A stretch of DNA of 64,000 bases. Origin: Streptomyces sp. 71268 (GTDB lineage Bacteria > Actinomycetota > Actinomycetes > Streptomycetales > Streptomycetaceae). The DNA is taken from positions 2,449,001-2,513,000 of the forward strand of contig NZ_CP114200.1 in NCBI RefSeq assembly GCF_029392895.1, read 5' to 3'. Below the pieces are notes generated by a model. That model was not told the DNA's origin. It was given only the letters and a program-made list of their open reading frames with translations, and made no database searches. Positions 17,063 through 55,060 of the stretch are shown here, piece by piece. Both the position numbers and the translations under genes were made by a program. Position 1 is the stretch's first letter, and the number at the start of each line of letters is the position of its first letter.

Positions 17063-17084
17063 CTGGCTGAGCTTTTATCAAAAC

Positions 17085-19355
17085 ATGGAGCGCTTACTAC
17101 ATTCCCTTGGTCGAATGTGTGCTGTCCGCCCCTGGCGCACGATCGGTGCCTGGCTGGTCGCGGCGGTCGCCCTGCTCGCCGTCGGGCAGGCGGCGGGCGG
17201 CACCTTCGTGAACGACTTCCGGGTGCCGGGCGTGGAGTCGCAGGAGGCCACGGACACCGCGCGGGACCACTTCCCCGCCTTCGGCGCCGTGGACTCGCAG
17301 ATCGTGTGGCGGGCGCCGGACGGCACGCTGGACGATCCCGAGCGCTCCGCCGCCGTGCGGCGGATGCTGGCCGACATCGAGAAGCAGCCCGACGTCAGCA
17401 AGGTGGACCAGCCGCTGCCGAGCCCCAACGGCAAGGCCGCCACCACGACCGTCAGCTACGACCAGGAACTGGGCGACCTGGACAAGTCGCACTACGAGCG
17501 GCTTGACGAGGCCGCCGAGGGGGCTCGGGCGGCCGGGCTCGACGTCGAGTTCCGCGGCATGGTGATCGACCTGGGCACCGAGCCCACCACCAGCGCGGCC
17601 GAACTCGTCGGCGTCGGCGCCGCGTTGATCGTGCTCATCGTCGCCTTCGGCTCGCTGGTCGCGGCCGGCCTGCCGCTCGTCGTCGCCGCCATCGGCATCG
17701 TGGCCGGCACGGCGCTGGTGCTGCTGGTCGGCGCCGTCATCGACATCCCCACCTCGGCGCCGATCATCGCCGTGATGCTGGGGCTCGGCGCGGGCATCGA
17801 CTACGCGCTGTTCATCCTGAGCCGGTTCCGGGCGCAGCTCGCCGCGGGCGACGTGCCCGCCGACGCCGCCGGGCACGCCTCGGCCGTCGCGGGGCACGCC
17901 GTCGTCTTCGCGGGCGGCACCGTGGTCGTGGCCATCCTCGGGCTGAGCTTCGCCGGCATCCCGTTCGTGGGCGCCATGGGCATCGCGGGCGCGATCACGG
18001 TCGGCGTGATGATGGTCGCCGCGCTGACCCTGTTGCCCGCGCTGCTCGGCCTGCTCGGGCACCGGGTCAACGCGCTGCCGCTGCCGAAGTTGCGGCGTAC
18101 GGGTCGGGGGCGCGGCAAGACGGCGGGCGCCGCTGCCGCCGGCGGCGAGGGCGGGTCCGAGGGTCAGGGCGGGGGCGCGGACCTCACGCTCGACGCGCAC
18201 GGGGTGGCCGCGCCGCCGACCGACTCGCGCGCCGCACGCTGGGGCGACCACGTGCACCGGCACCGGCTGCTGTACGCCTGCGGCGCCACGGCCGTGCTCA
18301 TCGCGCTCACCGCTCCCCTGCTGTCGCTGCGGCTCGGCAACCCCGACGACGGCATCCAACCGCCCGACCTGACCCAGCGGCAGGCGTACGACCACATCGC
18401 CGACAACTTCGGGCCCGGCTGGAACGCGCCGCTGGTCATCACCGTCACCGACGCCGAGCGGGGTGGCGCCGAGGCGCTGGCCGCCGAGCTGAAGCGGGAC
18501 CCCGAGGTCGCGCGGGTGACGGAGCCCGAGCGCAGCGACGACGGGGCGGCCTCGCTGGTGACCGTGGTCCCCCGGCACGCGCCGCAGGACAAGGAGGTCA
18601 GCGACCTCGTCCACCGCATCCGCGACGACCTCGCCCCGGAGGCGCTGGCGGACTCCGGGGGCCGGGCGCTGGTGGGCGGCTCCACGGCGCTTCAGATCGA
18701 CATGGCCGACGTGGTCGGCGAGCGGTTGCCGTGGGTGGTGCTCGCGGTGGTGGGCGCCGGCACGCTGCTGCTGGTCGGCATGTTCCGGGCGCCGGTGGTC
18801 GCGCTCAAGGCGGCCGTGATGACGCTGTTGTCCATCGGGGTGTCCTTCGGCGTCATCACCGCGATGTTCCAGTGGGGTTGGGGCCTGGACCTGGTCGGCG
18901 TGGACAAGACGGTGCCGATCATGTCGGCGGTGCCGATGCTGCTGTTCGCCGTGTTGTTCGGGCTCTCGATGGACTACGAGGTGTTCCTGCTCTCGGCCAT
19001 CCGCGAGTCGTACGAGAAGACGGGCGACCCGCGCCGCGCCGTCATCGCCGGCCTGTCCTCCACGGCGGGTGTGATCACAGCCGCGGCCATCATCATGGCC
19101 TGCGTGTTCCTGAGCTTCGTCTCGGTGCCGGAGACCCTCATCAAGATCATCGGCATCGGGCTGGCCACCGCCGTCGTCATCGACGCGACGCTGATCCGGA
19201 TGGTGCTGGTGCCCGCCGTGATGGGGTTGCTCGGCGACGCGGCGTGGTGGCGCCCGGGACGCCGGAAGCAGGACGCCGCGGCCGTCGCCCCGGGTGGCGG
19301 CGGTGACGGTGGCCCCGGTGGGGCCGGGGGCGAGCGGGCCCCGGTCGGGAGGTGA
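17085..19355 (+). CDS. MMPL/RND-family membrane transporter
   Basis: A 756-residue transporter. ATG 17085 starts just before the first transmembrane helix. The layout is the duplicated MMPL pattern: one helix, an extracellular loop (about 40-170), a five- to six-helix bundle (about 175-340), a Gly-rich cytoplasmic linker (about 345-390), then a helix, a second loop and a second bundle (to about 725). The conserved GLGAGIDYALFILSRFR and GLSMDYEVFLLSAIRE motifs carry the membrane-embedded Asp-Tyr relay pairs used for proton coupling. Exports lipids or hydrophobic small molecules in this family. Controlled probably by the divergent TetR; no Shine-Dalgarno is seen. Confidence 0.92.
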   Translation: MERLLHSLGRMCAVRPWRTIGAWLVAAVALLAVGQAAGGTFVNDFRVPGVESQEATDTARDHFPAFGAVDSQIVWRAPDGTLDDPERSAAVRRMLADIEKQPDVSKVDQPLPSPNGKAATTTVSYDQELGDLDKSHYERLDEAAEGARAAGLDVEFRGMVIDLGTEPTTSAAELVGVGAALIVLIVAFGSLVAAGLPLVVAAIGIVAGTALVLLVGAVIDIPTSAPIIAVMLGLGAGIDYALFILSRFRAQLAAGDVPADAAGHASAVAGHAVVFAGGTVVVAILGLSFAGIPFVGAMGIAGAITVGVMMVAALTLLPALLGLLGHRVNALPLPKLRRTGRGRGKTAGAAAAGGEGGSEGQGGGADLTLDAHGVAAPPTDSRAARWGDHVHRHRLLYACGATAVLIALTAPLLSLRLGNPDDGIQPPDLTQRQAYDHIADNFGPGWNAPLVITVTDAERGGAEALAAELKRDPEVARVTEPERSDDGAASLVTVVPRHAPQDKEVSDLVHRIRDDLAPEALADSGGRALVGGSTALQIDMADVVGERLPWVVLAVVGAGTLLLVGMFRAPVVALKAAVMTLLSIGVSFGVITAMFQWGWGLDLVGVDKTVPIMSAVPMLLFAVLFGLSMDYEVFLLSAIRESYEKTGDPRRAVIAGLSSTAGVITAAAIIMACVFLSFVSVPETLIKIIGIGLATAVVIDATLIRMVLVPAVMGLLGDAAWWRPGRRKQDAAAVAPGGGGDGGPGGAGGERAPVGR

Positions 19356-19359
19356 CGGA

Positions 19360-19399
19360 CGCGCCCCGCCCACCGGTACGGAGCGGCGGGCGGGGCGTG
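19360..19399 (+). terminator. Hairpin terminator after MMPL gene
   Basis: CGCCCCGCCC (19362-19371) pairs with GGGCGGGGCG (19388-19397), extendable by two outer pairs, with a 16-nt loop. It starts 4 nt after the MMPL stop. Confidence 0.6.
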
Positions 19400-19541
19400 G
19401 GCGTGGTGCGTCCAGCGGTGGAGGCCGCGTAATCGGCGGGCGCGGGGCGCGGGCGTGCGGAACGATGGCGGCGGGCCGGCCGCTCGGGGCCGGCCGCGGG
19501 CAGCGCCGGCTCGCCCGTACCGCACGTGAGGACGCAGCCTG

Positions 19542-20417
19542 ATGGATGTACGTGTCGCGCACCGCCGCCTGTTGGGACGGTTGCTGCCCGCCGACGAGCC
19601 GGGCGACCTCGTCGTCCACGAGGGGCAGTTCCACCGGGTGGTGGTCGGCGCGGAGCGCGTCGTGTGCCTGCCGCGCAGCGACGCGGCGGCGGCCCGGCTG
19701 CCCGAGCGGGCGGCCGTGCTGCGCACGTTGGCCGGGCTCGACCTCGGGTTCCGTACGCCGGTGCCACTGCTCGCGGGCGAGCCGGCCCCCGACGGGCCGG
19801 GGTACCTGGTGCTGAGCCGGGTGCCCGGGGCGCCGTTGGACGCCGGGGCGGTGGTGGGGCCGGGGGTGGCCGATGTCGTGACCGACGCCGTGGCGGAGCA
19901 GTACGCGGCGCTGCTGACCGGGCTGGCCGTGGCCGGCGCCGACGCGGCGGTGCGCGTGGCGGTGCCGGCGGTCGAGGAGGACCGGTGGCGGCGGTTCGCG
20001 GAGCGGGTGCGCGCGGAGCTGTACGGCCTCATGACGGAGGCGGGGCGGCGCCGGGCGGAGCGGGAGTTGACCGCGCTCGACGGCCTGCCGTACCGCGCGG
20101 ACGCGCTCGTGCACGGCGATCTGGGGGCCGAGAACGTGCTGTGGACCCGCGCGGACGACGGACTGCCCCGGCTGGGCGGCGTGGTGGACTGGGACGAGGT
20201 CGTCATCGGTGACCCGGCCGAGGACCTCGCGGCCGTCGGCGCCAGTTACGGAGCGGAGTTCGCGGGGCGGGTACGCGCGTACGGCGGTTGGACGCGGCCG
20301 GAGTGGGACGCCCGTATCGACGCCATCCGGGGCACGTTCGCCCTGCAACAGGCCCTGGCCGCGCACCAGGACGGTGACGCGGAGGAGTTGGCGGACGGGC
20401 TCGCCGGCTACCGGTGA
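19542..20417 (+). CDS. APH-fold phosphotransferase (aminoglycoside/macrolide kinase-like)
   Basis: A 291-residue protein of the aminoglycoside-phosphotransferase/choline-kinase fold. The Brenner-type catalytic motif is HGDLGAEN (His191, Asp193, Asn198), and the metal-binding motif is VVDWDE (Asp216 or Asp218). The N-lobe has a nucleotide-loop-like GEFHR variant (HEGQFHRVVV) and an LPRSDAAAARLPERAAVL region resembling macrolide 2'-phosphotransferases. It is the gene nearest the polyketide synthase end, on the opposite strand and convergent. It could be a resistance kinase that phosphorylates the polyketide or its sugar, but the fold covers many substrates. The kinase call is firm; the substrate is inference. 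Confidence 0.85.
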   Translation: MDVRVAHRRLLGRLLPADEPGDLVVHEGQFHRVVVGAERVVCLPRSDAAAARLPERAAVLRTLAGLDLGFRTPVPLLAGEPAPDGPGYLVLSRVPGAPLDAGAVVGPGVADVVTDAVAEQYAALLTGLAVAGADAAVRVAVPAVEEDRWRRFAERVRAELYGLMTEAGRRRAERELTALDGLPYRADALVHGDLGAENVLWTRADDGLPRLGGVVDWDEVVIGDPAEDLAAVGASYGAEFAGRVRAYGGWTRPEWDARIDAIRGTFALQQALAAHQDGDAEELADGLAGYR

Positions 20418-20423
20418 CGCGGG

Positions 20424-20455
20424 CGGGGCGGGCCCGCGTTCGCGAGCCCGCCCCG
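20424..20455. terminator. Strong bidirectional terminator at the end of the PKS run
   Basis: CGGGGCGGGC (20424-20433) pairs perfectly with GCCCGCCCCG (20446-20455), and the loop itself can form CGCG-TT-CGCG. It lies between the convergent kinase (stop 20417) and the DUF5988-like gene (stop 20482), so it can end transcription from both sides and marks the likely 3' border of the PKS transcript. Confidence 0.75.
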
Positions 20456-20481
20456 TGGTACCGCACCGTGTGGAGTGGGGG

Positions 20482-20724
20482 TCACTCCGCGACGTACGTG
20501 CGGCCCTCCCAGTCGAAGACGCGCAGCACCGCTCCGTGCTGCGAGACGGTCTCCTGGGTGGCGCGGAAGTGCTCGTAGCAGTTGCCCATGGAGAGCTTCA
20601 GGTGCGACTGCCGCTCGTCGACGTGCCGGGTGCGGGCCTCGTCCGCCAGGTGCACGGGGCCGCCGCGCAGCAGCGCGTTCGGTGTGGTGGTCGCGTTCGT
20701 GGTCATGGTCGTGGTGGTGGCCAT
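20482..20724 (-). CDS. Small DUF5988-like protein, last gene of the PKS run
   Basis: An 80-residue protein starting at ATG 20724, with GGGAG just upstream. After a Thr-rich N-terminus (residues 1-14) comes a compact domain: NALLRGGPVHL, GNCYEHFRAT, VLRVFDWEGRTYVAE. The LLxGGP...YEHFxxT...VFxWxxRTxVAE pattern is what I know of the DUF5988 family, small actinobacterial proteins of unknown role often found in biosynthetic clusters. It begins 51 nt after the last PKS gene on the same strand and ends before a strong hairpin, so it is probably cotranscribed. Function unknown. Confidence 0.7.
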   Translation of the reverse strand: MATTTTMTTNATTTPNALLRGGPVHLADEARTRHVDERQSHLKLSMGNCYEHFRATQETVSQHGAVLRVFDWEGRTYVAE

Positions 20725-20775
20725 GGGCGCTCCCTTGTCCTTTCGTGGATGGGTGTACGGGGTGGGGGGCGGCGG

Positions 20776-28137
<7,362 letters not shown>

Positions 28138-28162
28138 GTACGCACTCAGCTCCGGGGTCGCT

Positions 28163-39496
<11,334 letters not shown>

Positions 39497-39838
39497 TGGG
39501 TTCCCCTACGGAATTGTTCATGAAAGTGGGTAAGTCGAGGTGTCCCGCCCTTTCCGCTGCCGCTCGGATTTCCCCGTGGATTTCTCGACCGGCCGCGCCG
39601 CCTGATGTCGTTCGGCGGGCGCCGCCGCCGTGTCGCGGCGCGGCACTTGTCGCGTGCCGGTCGGTGCGGGCCGGCGCCGTTACGGGGCGCTGGCCAGCGG
39701 CCCGGGGCCGTCGGGCCCACGGGGATGCCGTACGGGGCCCGCCACGGGGCGCGCCGCTTCGAGCGGTGCGCGCCCCGGGCGGGGCGGTGCTGGAAAGGAC
39801 CGGTTGGTGGTGCGGGGCGGGTTATTCCACGGCACTTC
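39497..39838 (-). other. 342-nt non-coding gap inside the PKS gene series
   Basis: The only gap longer than 75 nt between PKS genes. It holds the 3' flank of the single-module protein and the 5' flank of the 3777-residue protein, whose GTG start has AGGGG six nt upstream. A strong hairpin sits at 39746-39776. Lower GC near 39500-39540 may mark a promoter, but no clear -35/-10 pair is seen. No small gene is convincing here. Confidence 0.55.
39746..39776 (-). terminator. Possible intra-cluster hairpin terminator
   Basis: GGGGCGCGCCGCT pairs with AGCGG-TG-CGCGCCCC around a TCG loop: 13 bp with a 2-nt bulge. It lies 63 nt after the stop of the upstream PKS gene. No U-run is present, so it may pause, terminate or stabilise rather than fully stop transcription. 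Confidence 0.4.
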
Positions 39839-42800
39839 TCATGCGCGTCCCAATTCGTCACGGATGAAGGCGAACATTTCGTCGTCGGATGCCGTCTCCA
39901 GTCGGTCGGCGACGGATTCGCCGGCCTCGTTCTCGTCACCGCCGGTGACCTGGACCTGGCTGCCGGTCCACTGGGCGAGCAGGGCCCGTAGCCGTTCGGT
40001 GATGGCCTCGCGCCCCAGGTCGTCCACGTCGAGGTCGGTGAGGGCGGCGGCCATCCGGTCGATGTCGGTGTGCACGGACTCCGCGGTGGCGGCGCCCTCC
40101 TGGAGGAGTTCGGCCCGCAACAGGCCCACCAGGGCCTGCGGCGTGGGGTGGTCGAAGGCCAGGGTCGCCGGCAGCTTCAGCCCGGTGGCCCGGCCCAGCC
40201 GGTTGCGCAGCTCCACCGAGGTGAGCGAGTCGAAGCCCAGGTCGCGGAAGGGGTGTCCGGGCTTGACGTCGTCGGTGGTGGGGTGGCCGAGTACGGCCGC
40301 GGCGTGCGTGCGGACCAGGTCGAGCAGGATGCGCCCGCGCTCCTCGTCGGGCAGCGGCGCCAGGCGCTGGCGCAGCTCGGCCGCCGCCGCGGTGGTGCCG
40401 GCCGGCTCCGCCTCGGCCGCCTCGCGCAACCGCCGCATGACGCGGGTCGCCTCCGGCAGCGCGTCCAGCAGCCGGGTGGGGCGGGCCATGGTGAACAGGG
40501 CGACGAACTGTTCCCAGTCGATGTTGGCCAGGGCGATGAACGTGTCGTCGTTGTCCAGGGACTGCTTGAGCGCCGCGATGCCCAGGTCGGGTTCGAGGAA
40601 CGGCAGGCCCTGCGCCTGCGCTCGCTCACTGATGGCCAGCCGCTCGGCGGCGTAGCTCTCCTTGATGTCCACCGGCCGCCACACGCCCCAGGCCATCGAG
40701 GTGGCGGCGAGGCCACGGGCGCGCCGCTGGTAGGCCATGGCGTCCAGGTGGGCGTTGGCCGCCGCGTACGCGCCGTGGTAGCCGCTGCCCCAGAACGCGG
40801 CGATCGAGGAGTAGAGCACGAACGCGTCCAGGGTGTCCTGGTCGAAGAGGCGGTCCAGGTGTTCGGCGCCCTCGACCTTGGCGGCGAACGCGTCGGCGAA
40901 GTCGGCCGGCCTGGCCTCGTCCAGCGGGCCGAGGTCGATGTGGGCGGCGGTGTGCACGACCGCGCGGATCGGCGGCCCGTCGGCCTCCACGCGCCGTACC
41001 AGGTCGGCGAGTTCGTCGTAGCTGGCGATGTCGCAGGCGGCGATGGTGACCCGGGCTCCGAGCGCGGTCAGCTCCCGCTCCAGTTCGGCGGCGCCGGGCG
41101 CGTCGGGCCCCCGGCGGCTGGTGAGGACCAGGTGCGCGGCCCCCCGCTGGGCGCACCAGCGGGCCAGCAGGGTGCCGAGCGCGCCGGTCCCGCCGGTGAT
41201 GAGCACGGTGTCGCGGGGCTGCCAGTCGCGCACCGGCTCGCCGCCGCCGAGCAGGTCGCGCACCATGCGGCGGGCGAGCATGCCGGTGCCGCGCACGGCC
41301 ACCTGGTCCTCGCCGTCGAGCCCGGCGATGACCGCGACGAGGCGGTCCAGCGCCCGCTCGTCGGCGTCGGCCGGCAGGTCGACCAGGCCGCCCCAGCGCG
41401 TGGCCTGCTCCAGCGCGGCGACCCGGCCCAGGCCCCACACCTGGGCCTGGACGCGGCTGGGGCGCGGGTCGGCGTCGTCCACGGCGACGCCGCCACGGGT
41501 CACGCACCACAGCGGCGCGGCCAACCCCGCGTCGCCGATGGCCTGGAGCAGCGCGAGAGAGCCCATCACGCCGGCGGACAGGGTGGCGTGGTCGGGGTGC
41601 GGCGAGGCGTCGTCCAGCGGCCACAGCGACAGCACGCCGGTCAGACCGGAGCCGTCGCCGACGACCTCGCCGAGCCGGGCGGTCAGCTTGGCCCGGTCGG
41701 CGTCGGCGGCCTCCACGTCGAGGCGTACGACGTCGGCCCCGTGCCGCTCCAGGGCGGCCAGCGCGCCCCGTACGGCGGGGTCGTCGGCGCGCTCCGTGGG
41801 CACGACGGCCAGCCAACCGCCGCGCAGCGCGGGTGCGGGCGCGTCGGGGACCGGGTGCCAGGCGATGGTGTAGCGCCAGGAGTCCACCTCGGACCGCTCC
41901 TGGTTGCGCCGTCGCCAGGCGGACAGCGCGGGCAGTACGGAGCGCAGCGGCTGCTCCGGGTCGACCTGGAGGGTCTCGGTCAGCCGGGCCAGGTCCGCGT
42001 CGTCCACGGCGTCCCAGAACGCGGCCTCGGCGGGGTCGCGGTGCGCGGCCTCGGGTCGTACGTCGCCGTCGGGCTCGATCCAGTACCGCTGGTGCTGGAA
42101 GGCGTACGTCGGCAGCTCCACGGTGCGGGCACTGGCGAGCAGCGGCGCCCAGGTGACGGCCACGCCGCCGGTGTACGCCTCGGCGAGCGAGGCCAGGAAG
42201 CGGCGCGGCCCGCCCTCGTCGCGGCGCAGCGAGCCGACGGCGACGATCTCGGCGGCCGGGCCGTCGGCGGCCCCGGCGCGCTCGGCGGTCTCGCCGATGG
42301 CCATGGTCAGCACCGGGTGCGCGCTGCACTCGACGAAGACGCCGTACCCGTGGTCGAGCAGGGCGCCCGTGGTGCGCTCGAACTCGACGCTCTGCCGCAG
42401 GTTGCGCACCCAGTACGCGGCGTCGAGCCCGGCCGTGTCCACCGGCTCCGCCTCGACCGTGGAGTAGAACGGCACTTCGGCCGAGCGCGGCGCGACCCCG
42501 TCCAGGACGCGCAGCAACTCGTCCCGGACCGACTCGACCTGCGGGGTGTGCGAGGCATAGTCCACGGGGATGCGCTTGGCCCGCACCTCGTCCGCCTCAC
42601 AGCCGGCGACCAGCTCGTCCAGGGCGGCTGGCTCGCCGGCCACCACCGTGGCCGACGGCCCGTTGACGGCGGCGACGGTGATCCGCTCACCGTACCCGGC
42701 GATCCGCTCCTCGGCCGCCGCGCGCGGCAGGCCGAGCGAGACCATGCCGCCCTTGCCGGCGAGGCGTTCGCCGATCACCTTGGAACGGAGCGCGACCACC

Positions 42801-44959
42801 CGCGCCCCGTCCTCGTACGACAGCGCCCCGGCGACGACGGCCGCGGCGATCTCGCCCTGCGAGTGACCGACCACGGCGGCCGGCTCCACGCCGTACGAAC
42901 GCCACAGCTCGGCGAGGGAGACCATCACCGCCCACGAGATCGGCTGTACGACGTCAACCCGCTCCAGCGAACCGTCCAGCTCGGCCGCGAAGTCCCAGTC
43001 GATGAACGGGGCCAACGCCTCGCCACACCGCCGCATCGACTCCGCGAACACCGGGGCCGAGGTCATCAACTCCCGTGCCATCCCCGCCCACTGGGCGCCC
43101 TGGCCCGGGAAGACGAAGACGGGGCGGTCGGCGGCGGGGGTGACGGTGCCACGGACCACGGCGGGGCCGCTGGTGCCGTCGGTGCCTCGGGCGAGCTGGT
43201 CGAGGCCGGCGAGGAGTTCCGTACGGTCCGCTCCGACGACCACCGCGCGGTGCTCCAGGGCGGCGCGGCCGCCGATCAGCGTGCCCGCCACGTCCAGCGG
43301 GTCCAGCTCCGGGTGCTCAGCCAGGTGGTCGCGGAGCCGGGCCGCCTGGGCGGTCAGTGCCCGCTCCGTCTTGCCGGCCACCACCCACGGCAGCGCCCCG
43401 TGCCCCGTGCCCCGCGCGTCGGCGTCGTCGGCCGGCGCGGGCCCGACGTGCGCGGCGTGTTCAGCGTTTTCAGCGTGTGCCTGTTCCACGATCACGTGGG
43501 CGTTGGTGCCGCCCATACCGAAGGCGGAGACACCGACGCGGCGCGGGCGGCCCGTCTCGGGCCACGGCCGCGCGGTGGACAGCGGCGAGACGGCGCCCGC
43601 CGACCAGTCCACCTCGGGCGTCGGCTCGTCGGCGTGCAGCGTCGCGGGCAGCACGCCGGCGCGCAGCGCGAGCACCGACTTGATGACGCCGCCGACGCCG
43701 GCCGCGGCCTGCGCGTGCCCGATGTTCGACTTGAGCGAGCCGATCCACAGCGGCTCGTCGCCGTCCCGGCCACGCCCGTACGTCGCGAGCAGGGCCTGCG
43801 CCTCGATCGGGTCGCCGAGCGTGGTGCCGGTGCCGTGCGTCTCGACGGCGTCGACGTGCGCGGCCGAGAGCCGGGCGTCGGCCAGGGCCGCCTCGATGAC
43901 CCGCTCCTGGGAGGGGCCGCTCGGGGCGGTGAGGCCGTTGCTGGCACCGTCCTGGTTCACGGCGGAGCCCCGTACCACCGCGAGCACCTGGTGACCGTTG
44001 CGTACGGCGTCCGACAGGCGCTCCACGAGCAGCAGGCCGACGCCCTCGCCGAGGCCCATGCCGTCGGCGCCGGCGCCGAACGCCTTGCACCGGCCGTCGG
44101 CGGCCAGACCGCGCTGCCGGCTGAAGCCGACGAACTCGGCGGGCGTGGACATCACCGCGACGCCGCCCGCGACGGCCAGTTCGCACTCCTCGTTCCGCAG
44201 CGCCCGCACCGCCAGGTGCAGCGCGACCAGCGAGGACGAGCAGGCGGTGTCCAGGGTGATGGCGGGGCCCTCGAAGCCGAAGCTGTAGGCGACGCGGCCG
44301 GAGACGACGCTGGCGGCGCCACCCGTCAGCAGGTGGCCCTCGAAGCCCTCGGGGACCTGCTCGATGCCGGAGCGGTAGTCGAGCGGGTTGGCGCCGATGA
44401 AGGTGCCCACGCCCGCGCCGCGCAACGACAACGGGTCGATCCCGGCCCGCTCCAGCGTCTCCCAGGTCAGTTCGAGCACCAGCCGCTGCTGCGGGTCCAT
44501 GGCCAGCGCCTCGCGCGGCGAGATGCCGAAGAGTCCGGCGTCGAACCGGTCGGCGTCCTCCAGGAACCCGCCCTCGGTGACGTAGCTGGTGCCCTCCCGG
44601 TCCGGGTCGGCGTCGTAGAGGGCGGCCAGGTCCCAACCACGGTTGGTGGGCAGGCCGGAGATGGCGTCGCCGCCTTCGGTGAGCAACCGCCACAGCTCCT
44701 CCGGGGAGCGCACCCCGCCGGGGAAACGGCAGGCCATCGAGACGATGGCGATCGGCTCCTGGCTACGCGACTCGACGCTGCGCAGCCGGCTCTGGGTCTG
44801 CTGGAGTTCGGTGGTGACGCGCTTGAGGTAGTCGAGGAGCTTCTGTTCGGTGTCGCCGCCGGGCGTGGCCTGCTGGGGCGCGGCGCCCGGGGCGGGCGTG
44901 GCCCGCCGGGCGTCGGGGGCCGGCTGGGGCGGGGTGGGCGTGGGCTCGTGGCTGGGCAT
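39839..44959 (-). CDS. Type I PKS, single module: KS-AT(mm)-KR-ACP
   Basis: 1706 residues from ATG 44959, with GGGAGA eight nt upstream. A Pro/Ala-rich leader (about 1-35) precedes the docking coil [22 protein letters not shown]: Cys240 in DTACSSSL, with HGTGT and NIGH. AT: Ser700 in GHSQGE and YASH, predicting methylmalonyl-CoA. KR: no LDD; Trp in [10 protein letters not shown] with His two residues before the GAY, and Tyr1398, the A2 signature (3S-hydroxyl with epimerised methyl). ACP: Ser1578. The C-terminal tail [16 protein letters not shown] is a class-1 docking element suited to DYLK-type coils, such as that on the next protein. Preceded by a 72-nt gap. Confidence 0.95.
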   Translation of the reverse strand: MPSHEPTPTPPQPAPDARRATPAPGAAPQQATPGGDTEQKLLDYLKRVTTELQQTQSRLRSVESRSQEPIAIVSMACRFPGGVRSPEELWRLLTEGGDAISGLPTNRGWDLAALYDADPDREGTSYVTEGGFLEDADRFDAGLFGISPREALAMDPQQRLVLELTWETLERAGIDPLSLRGAGVGTFIGANPLDYRSGIEQVPEGFEGHLLTGGAASVVSGRVAYSFGFEGPAITLDTACSSSLVALHLAVRALRNEECELAVAGGVAVMSTPAEFVGFSRQRGLAADGRCKAFGAGADGMGLGEGVGLLLVERLSDAVRNGHQVLAVVRGSAVNQDGASNGLTAPSGPSQERVIEAALADARLSAAHVDAVETHGTGTTLGDPIEAQALLATYGRGRDGDEPLWIGSLKSNIGHAQAAAGVGGVIKSVLALRAGVLPATLHADEPTPEVDWSAGAVSPLSTARPWPETGRPRRVGVSAFGMGGTNAHVIVEQAHAENAEHAAHVGPAPADDADARGTGHGALPWVVAGKTERALTAQAARLRDHLAEHPELDPLDVAGTLIGGRAALEHRAVVVGADRTELLAGLDQLARGTDGTSGPAVVRGTVTPAADRPVFVFPGQGAQWAGMARELMTSAPVFAESMRRCGEALAPFIDWDFAAELDGSLERVDVVQPISWAVMVSLAELWRSYGVEPAAVVGHSQGEIAAAVVAGALSYEDGARVVALRSKVIGERLAGKGGMVSLGLPRAAAEERIAGYGERITVAAVNGPSATVVAGEPAALDELVAGCEADEVRAKRIPVDYASHTPQVESVRDELLRVLDGVAPRSAEVPFYSTVEAEPVDTAGLDAAYWVRNLRQSVEFERTTGALLDHGYGVFVECSAHPVLTMAIGETAERAGAADGPAAEIVAVGSLRRDEGGPRRFLASLAEAYTGGVAVTWAPLLASARTVELPTYAFQHQRYWIEPDGDVRPEAAHRDPAEAAFWDAVDDADLARLTETLQVDPEQPLRSVLPALSAWRRRNQERSEVDSWRYTIAWHPVPDAPAPALRGGWLAVVPTERADDPAVRGALAALERHGADVVRLDVEAADADRAKLTARLGEVVGDGSGLTGVLSLWPLDDASPHPDHATLSAGVMGSLALLQAIGDAGLAAPLWCVTRGGVAVDDADPRPSRVQAQVWGLGRVAALEQATRWGGLVDLPADADERALDRLVAVIAGLDGEDQVAVRGTGMLARRMVRDLLGGGEPVRDWQPRDTVLITGGTGALGTLLARWCAQRGAAHLVLTSRRGPDAPGAAELERELTALGARVTIAACDIASYDELADLVRRVEADGPPIRAVVHTAAHIDLGPLDEARPADFADAFAAKVEGAEHLDRLFDQDTLDAFVLYSSIAAFWGSGYHGAYAAANAHLDAMAYQRRARGLAATSMAWGVWRPVDIKESYAAERLAISERAQAQGLPFLEPDLGIAALKQSLDNDDTFIALANIDWEQFVALFTMARPTRLLDALPEATRVMRRLREAAEAEPAGTTAAAAELRQRLAPLPDEERGRILLDLVRTHAAAVLGHPTTDDVKPGHPFRDLGFDSLTSVELRNRLGRATGLKLPATLAFDHPTPQALVGLLRAELLQEGAATAESVHTDIDRMAAALTDLDVDDLGREAITERLRALLAQWTGSQVQVTGGDENEAGESVADRLETASDDEMFAFIRDELGRA

Positions 44960-45031
44960 GGTGGGTTTCTCCCGGGGAGGTCGATGTCGGGCCTGACGGT
45001 GGGGGGCGTTCCGGAATCCGGCGTTTCGGAA

Positions 45032-55024
<9,993 letters not shown>

Positions 55025-55060
55025 CGGGTTGTCACACCTATCCGAGTATCCGAAACGGCT

